Below are positions 11,467 through 24,445 of a DNA stretch of 64,000 nt, piece after piece. This DNA is from Diadophis punctatus similis (lineage: Eukaryota > Chordata > Lepidosauria > Squamata > Dipsadidae), in contig JALIGW010000002.1 in assembly GCA_023053685.1 (NCBI GenBank), forward strand, positions 167,943,930-168,007,929. The letters run 5' to 3'. The position numbers and the translations under genes are program-made. Position 1 is the stretch's first letter, and each line of letters begins with the position of its first letter. A model generated the notes under the pieces. It was not told the DNA's origin and searched no databases. It saw nothing but the letters and a program-made list of their open reading frames with translations.

Positions 11467-11861
11467 CAGGTACTCCTGGACTTACAATATTTCATTTAGT
11501 GACTGTTCAATGTTACGATGGTACTGAAAAATGTGACATGACCGTTTTTCACACTTACGACCATTGTGACAATCCCAATGGTCACATGATCAAAATTCAG
11601 ATGCTTGGCAACTGACTCATATTGATGACGGTTGCAGGGTCCCCGGGTCATGGGATCAACTTTTCTGACCTTCTGAAAGCAAAGTCAATGGGGAAGCCAG
11701 ATTCACTTAACAACCCCATTATTAAATTAACAACTGAAGTGATTCACTTAACAAATGTGCCAAGAAAGGTCCTAAAATGGGGCAAAAACTCACTTAACAA
11801 ATGTCTCACTTAGCAACATAAATTTTGGCCTCAATTGTGGTCGTATGTCGACAACTATCTG
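11467..11861 (+). mobile_element. TA-MITE copy
   Basis: Near full length with diverged ends (CAGGTACTCC; ACTATCTG). Confidence 0.75.
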
Positions 11862-12066
11862 TATCCTTGTTTTTATTGTCATAGTCAGTGAATTAACAGT
11901 TCTAGCAGAATGCTTTGCTTCCCCTCTGAAATAGGAGTACTGAAAACTCTGCATAATTCTTACAAAAATCATCTCCATTATCATTCGCTGAGGGATAACT
12001 TTCAATTATCATTAAACTATGGATTCTTACTTTTTCACATACTGTATATCTATAGCAAACGAAATA

Positions 12067-12467
12067 CAGGTAGTCCTCGATTTATGACCACAATTGAGCC
12101 CCACATTTATGTTGCTAAGTGAGAAATTTGTTAAGCGAATTTTGCTCCATTTTACGACCATTCTTGCCACACACATTTGTTAAGTGAATTACTGCACTTG
12201 TTAAGTTAGTACCATGGTTGTTAAGTGAATCTGGCTTCCCCATTGACTTTGCTTGTCAGAAGGTCGCAAAAAGGGGATCACGTGACCCCAGGACACTGCC
12301 CCCGACATAAATATGAGTCAGTTGCGAAGCGTCTGAATTTTTGTCATGTGACCGTGGGGATGCTGCATCAGTCATAAGTGTGGGAAATGGTCATAAATCT
12401 CTTTTTTCAGTGCCATTATAACTTCGAACGGTCATTAGACAAACTATTGGAAGTCGAGGACTAGCTG
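12067..12467 (-). mobile_element. TA-MITE copy
   Basis: Full-length copy, good termini, TA on both sides; inverted relative to the copy 200 bp to its left. Confidence 0.8.
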
Positions 12468-12587
12468 TAACACCAATTCATACTTTCTGAGATACATTTA
12501 GCTCTTTCCTTCCTAGTTAAATCCGTGTCTTGACTTTCCTTCATGCATTCATCAACACCATATTTTTTCCCTTTCTCTTCGTTTACA

Positions 12588-12665
12588 TCGCCGCCCTGAG
12601 TCCTTCGGGAGTTGGGCGGCATATAAGAATAACAAAATAAATAAATAAAAATAAATAAATACATT
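12588..12665 (+). mobile_element. L2 LINE 3' tail
   Basis: GCCGCCCTGAGTCCTTCGGG, hairpin complement, then an AAATAAATAA tail. Confidence 0.8.
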
Positions 12666-12750
12666 GTAAATACATACATTGAAAATACATTGTATTTACT
12701 ATTTTCTTTCTGTGGTTTCCATCGTTAAATCATAGTCTTTATGATTTATG

Positions 12751-13416
12751 AGCCATGGGGGTGCAGTGGTTAGAATGCAGTACTGCAGGCTACTTCTGCT
12801 GACTGCTGGCTGCCAGAAGTTTGGCAGTTCAAATCTCACCAGGCTCAAGGTTAATTTGAGGGGACTAAAACATACAATGAACAGCTGCAGGAACTGGGCA
12901 TGGCTCGTCTAGTGAACAGAAGGACCAGGGGAGACATGATAGCAGTGTTCCAATATCTGAGGGGCTGCCACAGAGAGGAGGGGTGTGTGTGTCAAGCTAT
13001 TTTCCAAAGCACCTGAAGGCCAGACAAGGAATAATGGATGGAAACTGAACAAGGAGAGATTCAACCTGGAAATAAGGAGACATTTTCTGACAGTGAGAGC
13101 AATCAACCAATGGAACAGCTTGCCTTCAGAAGTTGTGAGAGCTTCATCACTGGAAGCTTTCAAGAAGAGACTGGACCGCCATCTGGCAGAAATGGTGTAG
13201 GGTCTCCTGCTTGGCCTTGGGGGTGGGGGTTGGATTCGATGACCTACAAGGTCCCTTCCAACTCTTTTAATCTGATCTGATCTCACTCAGCCTTCCATCC
13301 TTCCAAGGTCAGTAAAATGAGGACCCAGATTGTTGGGGGCAATATGCTGACTCTGTAAACTACTTAGAGAGGGCTGTGAAGTGGTATATAATTCCAAGTG
13401 CTATTGCTATTGCTAT
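12751..13416 (+). mobile_element. tRNA-derived SINE split by a CR1
   Basis: Head GTGCAGTGGTTAGAATG (A-box type) and CAGTTCAAATCTCACC (B-box type) at 12761-12842; the body and CTATTGCTATTGCTAT end resume at about 13274. The insert at 12853-13273 is CR1. Confidence 0.75.
12853..13273 (+). mobile_element. CR1 LINE 3' fragment inside a SINE
   Basis: Plus-strand RT C-terminus ([20 protein letters not shown]) followed by the CR1 end and a TCTGATC repeat. Confidence 0.8.
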
Positions 13417-13635
13417 CTACTTCTGTTTTAAGTTGCAATCTTCCATATGCCATGGTCATCAACAGGAGGACCCATAGAGATTGACCTCCACCACTCATCA
13501 TGGCTTTAATCAACTAAGGCCAACTGAGGCTTTCACACAACCTTTTAAAGTAAACCAAAGAAGGTGACACGAAATTACCTGCCATGATCTTACCTGTGTC
13601 CTAGGCAACCTTCCTTGCTAATCATAAATGCTGCA

Positions 13636-13965
13636 CAGATAGTCCTTTACTTACAACCGTGTGTTTAACGACTGTTAGAACAGCCCTGAAAAGAATGGTA
13701 CTTGGAATGGTTGCAGTGTCCTGGGGTCCTGGAATTGCATTTGCATTTGCAACCTTCCTAGGGAGCTTCAGATAAGCAGAGTCGGGAGCGGGGAGTGGGG
13801 GAGGACCCAGATTCACTTAACAGCCAAATGATTCGCTTAACAACTATAGTGATTTGCTTAATAGCCATGGCAAAAAGCTCATAAAATGGGGCACACCTTA
13901 ACAACTGCCTTGCTTAGCAACAGAAACACTGGGCTCAATTGTTGTTATAAATTGAGGACTACCTG
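13636..13965 (+). mobile_element. TA-MITE copy
   Basis: Slightly shortened member; ends CAGATAGTCC and GGACTACCTG before TA. Confidence 0.75.
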
Positions 13966-14305
13966 TAATAGCAGACTTGGGGACATTTTGACTGGAGTGC
14001 CACATGCATAACCACAGTCTTATTTTATCCAATAATGTTACACAATTCTATGCAAGCCCAGAATGACTAATCTACAGATTGCCTTGCAAGCCAACACATC
14101 AGCCACATTTCAACACCTGGGAGGTACATAGATTGAAAGACTCAGGACAAGTAAATCAGAAAATATATTTCTGTATTAGATTGATTTCCTGGCTGCCTAT
14201 CTATGTTAGATAAATTTCCTGTCTCCCTATCTACAATTGCGCTTAGTTTGGGTAGCAATGCCTTAATTTTCAATTCAGCTGACCAAGAACACTTCAGTCT
14301 CATCT

Positions 14306-14780
14306 GAATAGAATAGAATAACAGAGTGGGAAGGGACTTTGGAGGTCTTCTAGTCCAACCCCTTGCTCAGGCAAGAAACCCTATACCATTTCAGACAAAT
14401 GGTTGTCCAATCTCTTCTTAAAACTTCCAGTGTTGGAGCATTCACAACTTCTGGAGGCAAGTTGTTCCACTGGTTAATTGTTCTAACTGTCAGGAAATTT
14501 CTCCTTAGTTCTAATTTGCTTCTCTCCTTGATTAGTTTCCACCCATTTCTTCTTGTTCTACCCTCAGGTGCTTTGAAGAATAGCTGGACTCCCTCTTCTT
14601 TGTGGCAACATCTTAGATATTGGAACACTGCTATCATGTCACCCCTAGTCCTTCTTTTTATCAAACTAGACATACCCAATTCCGGCAACTGTTCTTTATA
14701 TGTTTTAGCCTCCAGTCCCCTAATCATCTTTGTTGCTCTTCTCTGCACTCTTTCTAGAGTCTCAACATCTTTTTTACATC
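14306..14780 (-). mobile_element. CR1 LINE 3' fragment
   Basis: Minus strand encodes MQRRATKMIRGLE and [20 protein letters not shown], the CR1 RT C-terminus; an AATAGAATAG repeat at the 3' end. Confidence 0.9.
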
Positions 14781-14913
14781 GTGGATGTTTTATATCTGGA
14801 TGGAGTAAATTTGTTTTCCTTCAATCCCTCCAAAACTGACATCAGAGCCTGATTTATCTTAAATACTCCAGTTTATCAGTCCTTGGAAGATTTTAGGCAT
14901 AAGTGAAAGGATA

Positions 14914-15549
14914 CAGGTAGTCCTCCACTTACAACCATTCATTTAACAACCATTTGAAGTTACAATGGCATGGAGAAAAATGACTTATAATCGTTTTTCG
15001 CATTTACAACCGTGGCAGCGTCCCCGTGGTCACGTGATCAACATTTGGATGCTTAGCTGCTGGCATGTATATCAGGGGTGGGTTCTGGATTCCTTTACTG
15101 CCGGTTCACTCAGGGACGTGCCGTGCGCATGCTTTGTGCGTGCGTGCATGCATGCAAAGTACTTAAAAAAAACAAGCTGAGAGAACCAGCTCGAGGGTGT
15201 GGCAGGCCTGGGTCGCTGCCGGTTTCAGCGACCCAGGCTGCCAAGTTATTACCGGTTCTATAGAACCGGTCCGAATCGGGAGGAACCCACCTCTGATGTA
15301 TATGTGACAGGGGCCGTGTCCCAGGGTCACGCAATCTCCTTTTGCGACCTTCTGACAAGCAAGGTCAATGGGGAAGCCAGATTCATTTAACAGCCAGGTT
15401 ACTAATTTAACAACTGCAGTTATTCACTCAGCAACGGTGGCCAGAAAGGTCATAAAATGTGGGTGGGGAGAACTCACTTAATCGTTGTCTCTTGCTTTTC
15501 AATGAAAATTTTAGGCTCGATTGTGATCCTGTGTTGAGGCATAATAGTA
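14914..15549 (+). mobile_element. TA-MITE copy split by a hAT MITE
   Basis: Left terminus CAGGTAGTCCTCCACTTAC is good; the right terminus is decayed. Interrupted at 15073-15295. Confidence 0.7.
15073..15295. mobile_element. hAT-like MITE
   Basis: CAGGGGTGGGTTCTGG to CCACCTCTG, flanked by ATGTATAT (15065-15072, 15296-15303). Confidence 0.8.
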
Positions 15550-15624
15550 CTTATTGAACCTAGATTTATCTCTTAAGAAAGACTTGGTCTTTGTTTATCA
15601 TTGCTTAAGATCAAGCCTGTTCTG

Positions 15625-18415
15625 TCTTTGTTTTTTTTTTAAATAATCTTTATTAAGTTTTCTAGTTAAAAACAACATAAAAACAAGACATACAAAAAAT
15701 ACATAAAATACAAACAAACATGGTAAAAGCTAACCACTTTTACAGCTATATCATTTCGAAATATATTTACAATTCACAATATTACTATTTTAATTTAAAC
15801 AATCGCTATTATTTATCCAATTCTACGTTCAATGGATTGAGTCTCCTACTTTATATTCAATATCTATTTCTTCCATTTTAATTAAATGAACCTCTAATTG
15901 TATAAATAGGACGTGAGATTGAGAACATTTGCTATTTCTTTATAGTTCACCTTTTATAACCAAATGTGAAATTTTTTGCTGTGATTTAACCACTTATACC
16001 AATTATTCCAAGCGTCATAGAATTCTGTTTCTTCTTTTTCATGAATCTCCATTGTTAATTTACATATCTCGGAGCATTCCAAAATTTTTCTAATAACCAT
16101 TGAGGATGTGGAGATAGTATCATTTTTCCAGCTCCTGGCGTAGGCAATCCTCACAGTGTTGGTTATGTGGAGTATTAAGTAACGGTCCTCTTTTTAAAAC
16201 TTTTCTCTAAAAATTCCCAATAAAAACAGTTCCGGCTTCAAATCGATCGCCTGTTGTATGATTTCTTCCAGCCAATTTCTTATTTTATTTGAAAATATTT
16301 TAATTTTGGGGCAAGTCCACCAGAGATGGTAATAGGTCCTTTGCTCTTTCTTGCATTTCCAACATTTCAGTGACATCATCGGAAACATCCTTGCCAATCG
16401 TACCAGAGGGAGGTGCCAGCGGTAGAACATTTTGAATATATTTTCCTTATAAAATGCCGCCAAAGTCAATTTATAATTTATCTCCCAAATTTTTCTCCAT
16501 TCTACTAAATGTATTGCATATCAAAAAATTTGTGCCCATGCTACCATTGTTCCCTTAACCACTTCTTCCTCTCATTTGAATTGTAATTGAAAATTGTATA
16601 ATTTTGAAATAATTTTTTCTTCTGGGCCAAATAAAATTTTATCTAATCCCTGATCATTTTGGAATCCAAATTGTGTTGCATCTTTCTTGTATCGAGATTG
16701 TATTTGTAGGTAATGTCACCAATCCAGTTCTATTGCCACAGATTTGAGTTCTTGTTTTGATTTAGGGTTGTCTTGGTTGTCTAGGAGTTGCTTATAAGTT
16801 ATTATTTTTTCACAATTCAGTAAGTTTGGGTAGATGATTGTCTCTATCTTCGATAACCATTTGGGAATTTTTGGATAATGCTCATTTTTAATTTTGTGCC
16901 AAGTTTCTAACAGAGAGCCTCTTATTTAGTGTCTTTGGAAGTAGGTTTTTATGCCCCCCCCAATAAAAAGGTGTGCCAGCCAATTTGGAGGTCGAATCCT
17001 TCCAATGTTAAAATCCTTTTATTTTTAAGTGTGATCCAATCTTTCATCCAAATTAATATTGCAGCTTGATAATAAATTTCCCAGTCTGGAAGTCCGAATC
17101 CACCTCTATTTCTATTATCACATAATAATTTAGTTTTAATTCGTGCCTTTTTTTGGACCATATAAATTTTATTACCATTTTATTTAATTCAGTAAAAAAA
17201 AAATCCCTAATCTTATTGGGGCAATTTGAAATAGAAACAGTATTTTGGGTAAAATATTCATTTTAATTACAGCTATTCTACCAAGTAATGATATTTGGAA
17301 TTTTGCCCAAGTCTCTAAATCTTTATGAATGTTCTGAATTAATTTGGTGTAGTTATCTTCCTTTAGCGAGCTGCATTTTGATGATAGCCATAGGCCTAAA
17401 TATTTCACTTTTTTTTACTGTTTTAATACCTAATATATTTTCCAAATTCCTAATTTGTTGATCAGTTAAATTTTTCACTATTATTTTTGGTTGTTTATTT
17501 TGAGTCCCGCCACCTTTCCAAATTTCTCAATCTCCCTAATTAGAACCGGCCTTGTCTCCAATGGGTCTTCCAAGATATATGCCATATTGTCGGCAAAGGC
17601 CTGTACTTTGTATTCCTCCTTTTTTATTTTTAATCCTTTTATAATCCTTTATAAAATTTTATAATCCTTTCTCTGGCAATATTACACTGCTAACCAGAAC
17701 ATACAAAACATTTGCCAGACCAATTCTCGAATACAACTCACCTGTCTGGAACCCGCACTGCATATCGGACATTAATACAATTGAGAGAGTCCAGAAATAT
17801 TTCACAAGAAGAGTCCTCCACTCCTCTGCTCACAACAGAATACCTTATTCCACCAGACTTGAAATTTTGGGCTTAGATAGCTTAGAGCTACGTCACCTTC
17901 GATCTGATCTAAATGTAGTTCATAAAATCATCTGCCACAATATCCTACCTGTCAATGATTACTTCAGCTTCAACCGCAACAAAACATGCACACATAATAG
18001 ATTCAAACTCAATGTAAACCGCTCGAAACTCGACTGCAGAAAATACGACTTCAGCAACAGAGTGATCAATGCCTGGAATGCACTACCTGACTGTGGTTTC
18101 TTCCCCAAACCCCAAAAACTTTAACCTTAGACTGTCTACAGTCGACCTCACCCCATTCCTAAGAGGTCTATAAGGGGCGTGCATAAGCGCACCATTGTGC
18201 CTACCATCCCTGTCTTACTGTCCTATTGACCAAATTTACCTATACCTACTTTGCTTTTGTTTATGTTTATATCATACCTGCTATCTTGTACATGTTTTGA
18301 CAAATAAAATAAATAAAATATATCTTGGTTATTTCTTACTGATCTTAACAGTATTTCTAGTGCTAATATAAATAATAATGGAGACAGGGAGCAGCCTTGT
18401 CAATCTCCTGTTCTG
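15625..18415 (-). mobile_element. L1 LINE ORF2 3' part, split by another LINE
   Basis: Broken minus-strand ORFs match L1 ORF2: RT box FADNMAYILEDPLETRP (near 17.55 kb), KYLGLWLSSKCSSLKEDN and SLLGRIAVIKMNILPK (17.2-17.4 kb), and the C-terminal knuckle CWKCKKEQRTYYHLWWTC (16.3 kb). The piece at 18333-18415 (QGCSLSPLLFILALEILL-like) continues the RT upstream of an insertion at about 17655-18330. Frameshifts show it is dead. Confidence 0.85.
17655..18330 (+). mobile_element. LINE 3' end (CR1/jockey-group type) inserted in the L1
   Basis: Plus strand encodes the end of a reverse transcriptase ORF: RPILEYNSPVWNPHC, then VQKYFTRRVLHSSAHNRIPY, to NRVINAWNALPDCG near 18095. The 3' UTR ends in AATAAAATAAATAAAATA. 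A minus-strand piece of the same UTR is at about 23570-23770. Confidence 0.75.
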
Positions 18416-18545
18416 TCTTTGATGTCTGTCTTTCATCTTGCTGCCCAAGCTGCTGTGTCACATGAACTGTTGTTTCTCAACCTATCCATATTTTTTTTTA
18501 AATAATAAATGTGCAGATAACAATCTGCAGTTCTAGAAACAAGTA

Positions 18546-18928
18546 CAGGTAATCCTCGACTTACTACAGTTCATTTAGTGATGTTTCAAAGTTACAGGAG
18601 CACTGAAAAAAGTGACTTGTGACCATTTTTCACAGTTACTATCTTTGCAACATCCCCGTGGTCACATGATCAAAAATTTCAGATGCTTGGCAACTGGTTC
18701 ATACTTATGACTGTTGCTGTGTCTCCAGGGTCGCATGATCACCTTTTGCAAATCAATGGGGAAACCAGATTCGCTTAACAATCGAGTTGCTAACTTATCA
18801 ACTGCAGTGATTCACTTAACAACTGAGGCAGGAAAGGTAATAAAATGGGGCAAAAGTCACTTAATAAATGTCTCAGTTAACCACAACAGTTTTGGGCTCA
18901 ATTGTGGTCATAAGTCGAGGATTACTTG
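18546..18928 (+). mobile_element. TA-MITE copy
   Basis: Full length; CAGGTAATCCTCGACTTAC to GAGGATTACTTG, TA both sides. Confidence 0.8.
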
Positions 18929-19084
18929 TAAGTGGTTCTACAAGCTTTTGGGGCAACACAAAATTCAAATTATGTCAAAGATCTACTATGTCAGTGGATG
19001 AATCATAATGTCCAGATAAAAGGACACCAACATCCTCACCAAGTACGTCTATATTTTTCAATCGTCACTGCTAAAGATACAGTA

Positions 19085-19480
19085 TTCTTCCAATAGAAGA
19101 GAATGTGTGTAGCTCACGCCTGAACTGTGGAATCCTTGGGGCTTTCTAAGCTTAGTGTTTTCTTGCAGATATTTCATTACCCAACTACGTAACATCAGTG
19201 CTAGTGAGTGTGGGGTTTGCTCCCTGTTTACATTTTATTTGTTTTTACTTATTTATTAGATTTATGTGCTTGCCCTGCCAGTGTTGGCAGGGGTGTGGTT
19301 TTCTCCATCCTTTAAGCAGGGATTAACACCAGACAAATAATCAAACAGAAAACTGTACCCTAATCAAGAAAATACCAAGGAGAAAACCACATGAACAAGT
19401 CGAGTAATGAAATGACTGCAAGCAAACAACCAAACTCAGAGAGCACTAAGCACAAAGATATTCTGCATAGATTCTGCTAA
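19085..19480. repeat. Unclassified interspersed repeat
   Basis: CTTGCAGATATTTCATTACCC and a related ATCATCAGTGCTAG string also near 10125-10140 suggest a repeat family. Class not determined. Confidence 0.35.
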
Positions 19481-19853
19481 TGTTTTCTACAGAACCTTTC
19501 ACAGTGATTTCAGATTACTGTAAAAGAGAGCCTTCATTTTGCAAACAGGTCCCAGAATTAAGTCTAGTCTTTGCACAAAGTGGCTGTCGGTCCTTGTGGA
19601 CTCTACGGAATGTAGGGGGCCAATGGACTGACTTGAGATAAGCCAGTTCCACATCTTGAAAATATTGGGCGTTTTTCTGACAAATTACATGAAGTGGTCA
19701 AATGTTTAAGTACTAAATTGGTCAGTATTCCCATTTCATTGCTAAAAAGATAATTCAAAGACTAACATCCACCTTCAGTTGAGAAATAATTTCTTTCCAT
19801 AAAAAGAAATGAAAATGAAGTTGATGGAAATATGCAAGAACCATTACCTAACC

Positions 19854-20170
19854 CAGGGGTCGGCAACCTTAAACACTCAAAGAGCCACAAAGATCCTAAC
19901 CAGAAGCCCCCAGTTCAATTCTGGAGCCAACCGGAAGTCTGGTTCCCCCATCATAGTGTCTCCTACCAATCCTAACCAAAAGCCCTATCAATTGTGGAGT
20001 TGATGAGAAAACCCGCCCCTTGCCATAGTCTCCTCCTGGCATGCCCTGCTTCTCCCCCCCCCAAACCGGAAGCTCCTCTCAAAATTGTGCTGCCAACCAG
20101 CGACAGGGAGCCGCAGCAGAGGGATGAAAGAGCCACATGCAGCTCCAGAGCCGCAAGTTGCTGACCCCTG
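19854..20170. mobile_element. hAT-like MITE
   Basis: CAGGGGTCGGCAACC to GTTGCTGACCCCTG with ACCTAACC on both sides (19846-19853, 20171-20178). Confidence 0.85.
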
Positions 20171-20479
20171 ACCTAACCAAAAAGTGACATTTTTAAAAGT
20201 TGTTATCTAAGCAAAAAGGGACATTTTTCTCAGACATTTTTCAGAGCCTGAGAAACAAAATAATATTCAGAGGTGGCTCAGGCAGATGCCTCCGTGGTTT
20301 ACTTGAGCATAAGAAGGGGAGATCTTCTTAAGTCTTGAGACTTGCAAAATTAATGTCAATCCCGCTAAGTAAACCAGACTAGGAAAACTATTCCACAGAA
20401 AATCTAAAAGTACCTTTATTGAAAACGGCTATAGTAACATAATCTTGCAAGTTTGATTGAACTATACCTCTCTATCACC

Positions 20480-21330
20480 CTTCATATGCTCCAGCGGGTG
20501 GGGAGCAGATTGTGAATGTTGCAAAGCGGCAACTGATGTTGGAGAGCATAAAGGACATTGCCCACAATGGAAGGATGGAGTTATTTCCTGAGCAGAGGGG
20601 AAGAACAATGGCTGGGACAGTGAGGGTTCTCTTGGAACTTCCAAAGGGGAATGAATCTGAAAGTGGTAGCTTCAGGGACCTCTTCAACATGAATGGCTTT
20701 GGGAGATTCAGTAAGGATTTTGAGGTTAGGCTGGAACTGGCAAGAGGGTTCCCAGTTCTGGAGTGGAGGAACCAGAGAACCCTGGTTTTAAGCCAGCCTG
20801 GGGAGTTCTAGTGATGGAGGGGGTCCTGGAGAATCATTATTGTGTCATCTGGAAGTGAATCTAGCCAGGCTAAAAAGTTTGAGAAAAGCTGCTCCTCGGG
20901 TGGGAAGCAGATTGGCAGCAGGGGGGTGGGGGCCCTAATTGTATTGAGATAGCAAGGTGTGTTTGGACTTTAGGGAGAAGTAGCTCATTAGCAGAAGCTC
21001 CTCTAGAGAGGGAGTATTTAAGTACAAGAAATGAGCATTGCAAGAGTTTTAGAATATATTACTAGGTGGGTGAGGGGAGAGATATTGCTCACTTGTAGAC
21101 ACGGTCAACTAAATTTTACGACTTGTAGCAACTTTGAAGCCAAGAGGAGGAGATATGGATCTTAAAAGATGCTCTTTTTGTGGCCAGAATTCTGCTCTGG
21201 AAGTGACAAGAATATGAATCTCTGTTTGTTAAATGAACAACAAACTAGGGAGTTGCTGGTGTACTGACTGCTCTGTTTCTTGACAGGATTCTTTCCCCAA
21301 ATTCCTAGATCTGGTATTTCAGTTGGTGTT
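20480..21330. other. Degenerate repeat-like sequence, no gene recognised
   Basis: A 99-codon plus-strand ORF (20512-20811) has no recognisable domain. It precedes an old LINE and may be part of it. Confidence 0.3.
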
Positions 21331-23565
21331 AGTATCCTCTTCTAGCCCTTTTTGTCTTTGATGACTTCAATATTCATGCAAAGGGCAGAGGTTGGATGAC
21401 CCAGGAGTTGTTGCCTCTCCATGGCACTTATGGGGTTGTCTTCAGTAATCTCTGGCCTGACACATACAAGCAATCATATGGCCCTATTTTTTACTTCTCA
21501 GCAGCTGAACTGTAATCTGGAGTGGAGAACATTACACCTAGCCCATCACTGCAGTCACAATGCTTCCTTGTTCAGATGAGGTTGTCAGCAACGTGCGACC
21601 TCTTTCGGGTGATCAATTTTGTTCAGACGGCCCATCTCTCAGTCATTTCAGGGATCCAGATAAATTCTGACAGGTGCTTGGAGAGTTTCCCAGCAATTTG
21701 GCAGGGAATTCTGTTGATTGCGTAACTGGTCCTGGAATCAGGGGGGAAGCTGGTCTTTTGACGTATTGACTGTTCTTAGATGGAGTTCTGGGACAAAACC
21801 AAAAATGAACCTAACAGCAGATGGATCATAGTTCATGCCCAAGCTTACACCATGGTCATAAGAGAGGCCAAAATACCTCTACTTATCTTCTTTAATGATC
21901 AATGGGCTGGGAACCAGATATCTTGCTTAGGGTGCCCTGAACCTGTAGAGTTGGACTAAGCAAATAGGATTCACTCCTGGCTGCTGGGTGTTTAATGTGG
22001 TAGCTGGGCAGCATTTACTCATGTTGCCTGGGATTTCCTTTTGCCTTTTGACTCTGAAACATAGAGTGCTTTCAGATGATCAATGCCTTAGGAGAGAGAA
22101 ATGCCTGCAGGCTTGAATATAGCACTTAGCAATAGCATTTAGACTTATATACCGCTTCATAGTGCTTTACAGCCCTCTCTAAGCGGTTTACAGAGTTCAG
22201 CATATTGCCCCCAACAATCTGGGTCCTCATTTTACCGACCTCAGTAGGATGGAAGGCTGAGTCAACCTTGAGCCTGGTGAGATTTGAACAGCTGAACTGC
22301 TGAACTAGCAGTCAGCTGGAGTAGCCTGCAGTAGCTGCATTTAACCACTGCGCCACTTCGGCTCCTAAAGAGGTGGTGGCGTGCCCCCTTCTCAAGAGTC
22401 TCTTCCTGGATTCAGCAGGTTTGGAAACCAATAATCCAGTCTCCAATCTTCCTTTTAAGAGGGATGCTGTTGAATTAACTTCAAAGCACCCTGGTGGAAG
22501 CAAATTATCTGGATCATTTACAATCGGTTCTGGCTTGGATACGGGAGTGAAACACCAGTGATTGTCTGGTAGATTATTAGTCCTGGATGAGGTAAGTCCT
22601 ATTGCAACTCTTGGTATTAAATGCCGTTGATCATTATACCTTTCTGGACTACCTCTGAGCACTGGGGACGACAGGTATGTTCTGCGTCTTCCACAGGAGG
22701 TAGTTCAGTAATAACGAGGGAGAATATCACATTCTGGTGTGGTGACCCCAAAATTGAGGGCTGTGGGATGCAGTTCTCTCCCTCCTGCATTTAAACATCA
22801 GCATGAAATTTATAGGAAAAGGGATCCTCTGATTTGTGGTGTGGCGTCATCAGTATCCAGATGATGACCAATTGTATGTCACCAAGATAACCTGAGACAG
22901 GAACTTTTAGGTTTTTTTTATGGAGACTTTTGTGGCTGAATGAGACATGCTAAAACTGAACCAAAGCAGGGCAGATGTGTTGTTTCTTATTGTTCAGTAA
23001 ACTACAGTGATGGGAACTGACCATCTTCAAGAGAGGAAACCCATAAATTTGAGTCCTCCTGGATGGACAAATGGAAGTCATTTTGAGGATAACTTTTACC
23101 TAAGCCTGGCTGGTGTGCCAGGGGTAGATGCTCGGTTGGAAGGATACCTATCAGCCCTTTAAGATAGACCAGAGCAAGAAACAAACATGCTGTGGGCTTA
23201 AGACTACTTTTATTGGAACAGTTATATAATAGTATTTTGCAAGTCTTACTGTACAGTATTTCCCCTCTTCCCTCTTTTATCTCATGTGAATATGGGATGG
23301 GCGGGAGAGAGAGGGTGGCTGAAATGTCTGGGCTCAAGCCATGTTTATCTGATTGTAGCTGTGCTATCAGATTGTCCCTCTGACCTTTAAGGCCATCCAC
23401 CATATCTCACATCCTCCTACTGCAATATGCTCTGCATGGGGGCTGCTATTGAAGACAAGCTGAAAGCTGCAGTAGCCTGCATGTTGTTTGGCAATCAACA
23501 TCACAAGCACCTTACACCAGTGCTGCAGGCTCCTAACTGGCTGCCAATAGGTTCCCATGCAACTC
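21330..23565 (+). mobile_element. Old L2-like LINE, badly decayed
   Basis: Plus-strand traces in the right order: endonuclease-like DDFNIHAKGRG (about 21360), an RT active-site relic HQYPDDDQLY (about 22845, from YADDTQLY) and a C-terminal YCNMLCMGAA..PNWLPIG (23420-23555) matching the younger L2 at 43.9-44.1 kb. Many stops. A SINE is inserted at 22125-22365. Confidence 0.65.
22125..22365 (-). mobile_element. tRNA-derived SINE
   Basis: Minus-strand head near 22365 (GTGGCGCAGTGGTT type, B-box CAAATCTCACC), body ATCTGGGTCCTCATTTTAC on plus. Inserted in the old LINE. Confidence 0.8.
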
Positions 23566-23569
23566 ATAG

Positions 23570-23770
23570 ATTATTTATTTATTTATTTGTCAAGTACATG
23601 TTGGTAATATACATAGATAAAACATTGTTTGTATACATAAGATGGGTACTGATAAGCGGGAACATTAGGACAGGGACAGTAGACACGCTGGTGCACTTAT
23701 GCACGCCCCTTACTGACCTCTTAGGAATCGGGTGAGGTCAACAGTGGACAGTCTAAGGGTAAGGTTTTGG
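23570..23770 (-). mobile_element. LINE 3' UTR fragment
   Basis: Complement of the 3' UTR at 18120-18330 (shared CATAAGATGGGTAC- and GGTGAGGTCAACAGTGGACA-type segments), starting with a TTATTTATTTATT tract. Confidence 0.6.
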
Positions 23771-24004
23771 GGGATTAGATTTGAACTATATAAGCCCTTT
23801 ATGATTTGCCATCAAAATATTTGTGGATCTGCCTCTTCCAGCCACTTCCAGCCAGATACACTCATAGAGAACAATTTCTGGAGATTCCCTACCTCAGTGA
23901 GGTGAACGGAGGTGGGGGGTGGGGCAAAAGCTGGCAGGTGCTGTTTCTCAGTGATAGGTCCTTTTTTGTGGAACAGGCTGTTTGCTTAGTCTCCATGTTG
24001 GTCA

Positions 24005-24215
24005 CCCTCAAGCAGTGATAATGTTATCCATTCAGTCATATCTGATTCTTGGCAATCCTATGTGCCAGGTCTCCCCACATCCGATTTTGCGCTACTTGAA
24101 TTGTTCTGTGTTCTGGCTGGTGTCAGCTTTGATGGTGTCCAGCCACCATGTTCTTCGACGGCCTAGTTTCTTTTTACCACTAACTCTTCCCAACATACTG
24201 TAATTGCTTTCTCCA
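24005..24215 (-). mobile_element. Decayed Bov-B/RTE fragment
   Basis: TCCAGCCACCATGTTCTTCG resembles the complement of the Bov-B end at 59.1 kb. Low identity, hence moderate confidence. Confidence 0.45.
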
Positions 24216-24445
24216 GTGAATTCCTGATGATTCAGTGATTTAGCCTTCTAGAGACATGTCTGGTGTTATGCCAAGCAATAGGTTAGATAATTTTCCCCCA
24301 GTTTATTATATTAATTCATCATTTTACCATGGATGTTTTTATGTTGGGTTTATAGTGATGTTTTGAAATATAAATTGCTAGGGACACACAAACACACACA
24401 CACAATTTTCAAAGTAACAAAAAATGTATCATTAAAATCCATTAA

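Noticed and set aside
20512..20811. 99-codon ORF as a small gene
   Set aside because: No recognisable motif or splice context, and it lies next to a decayed LINE.
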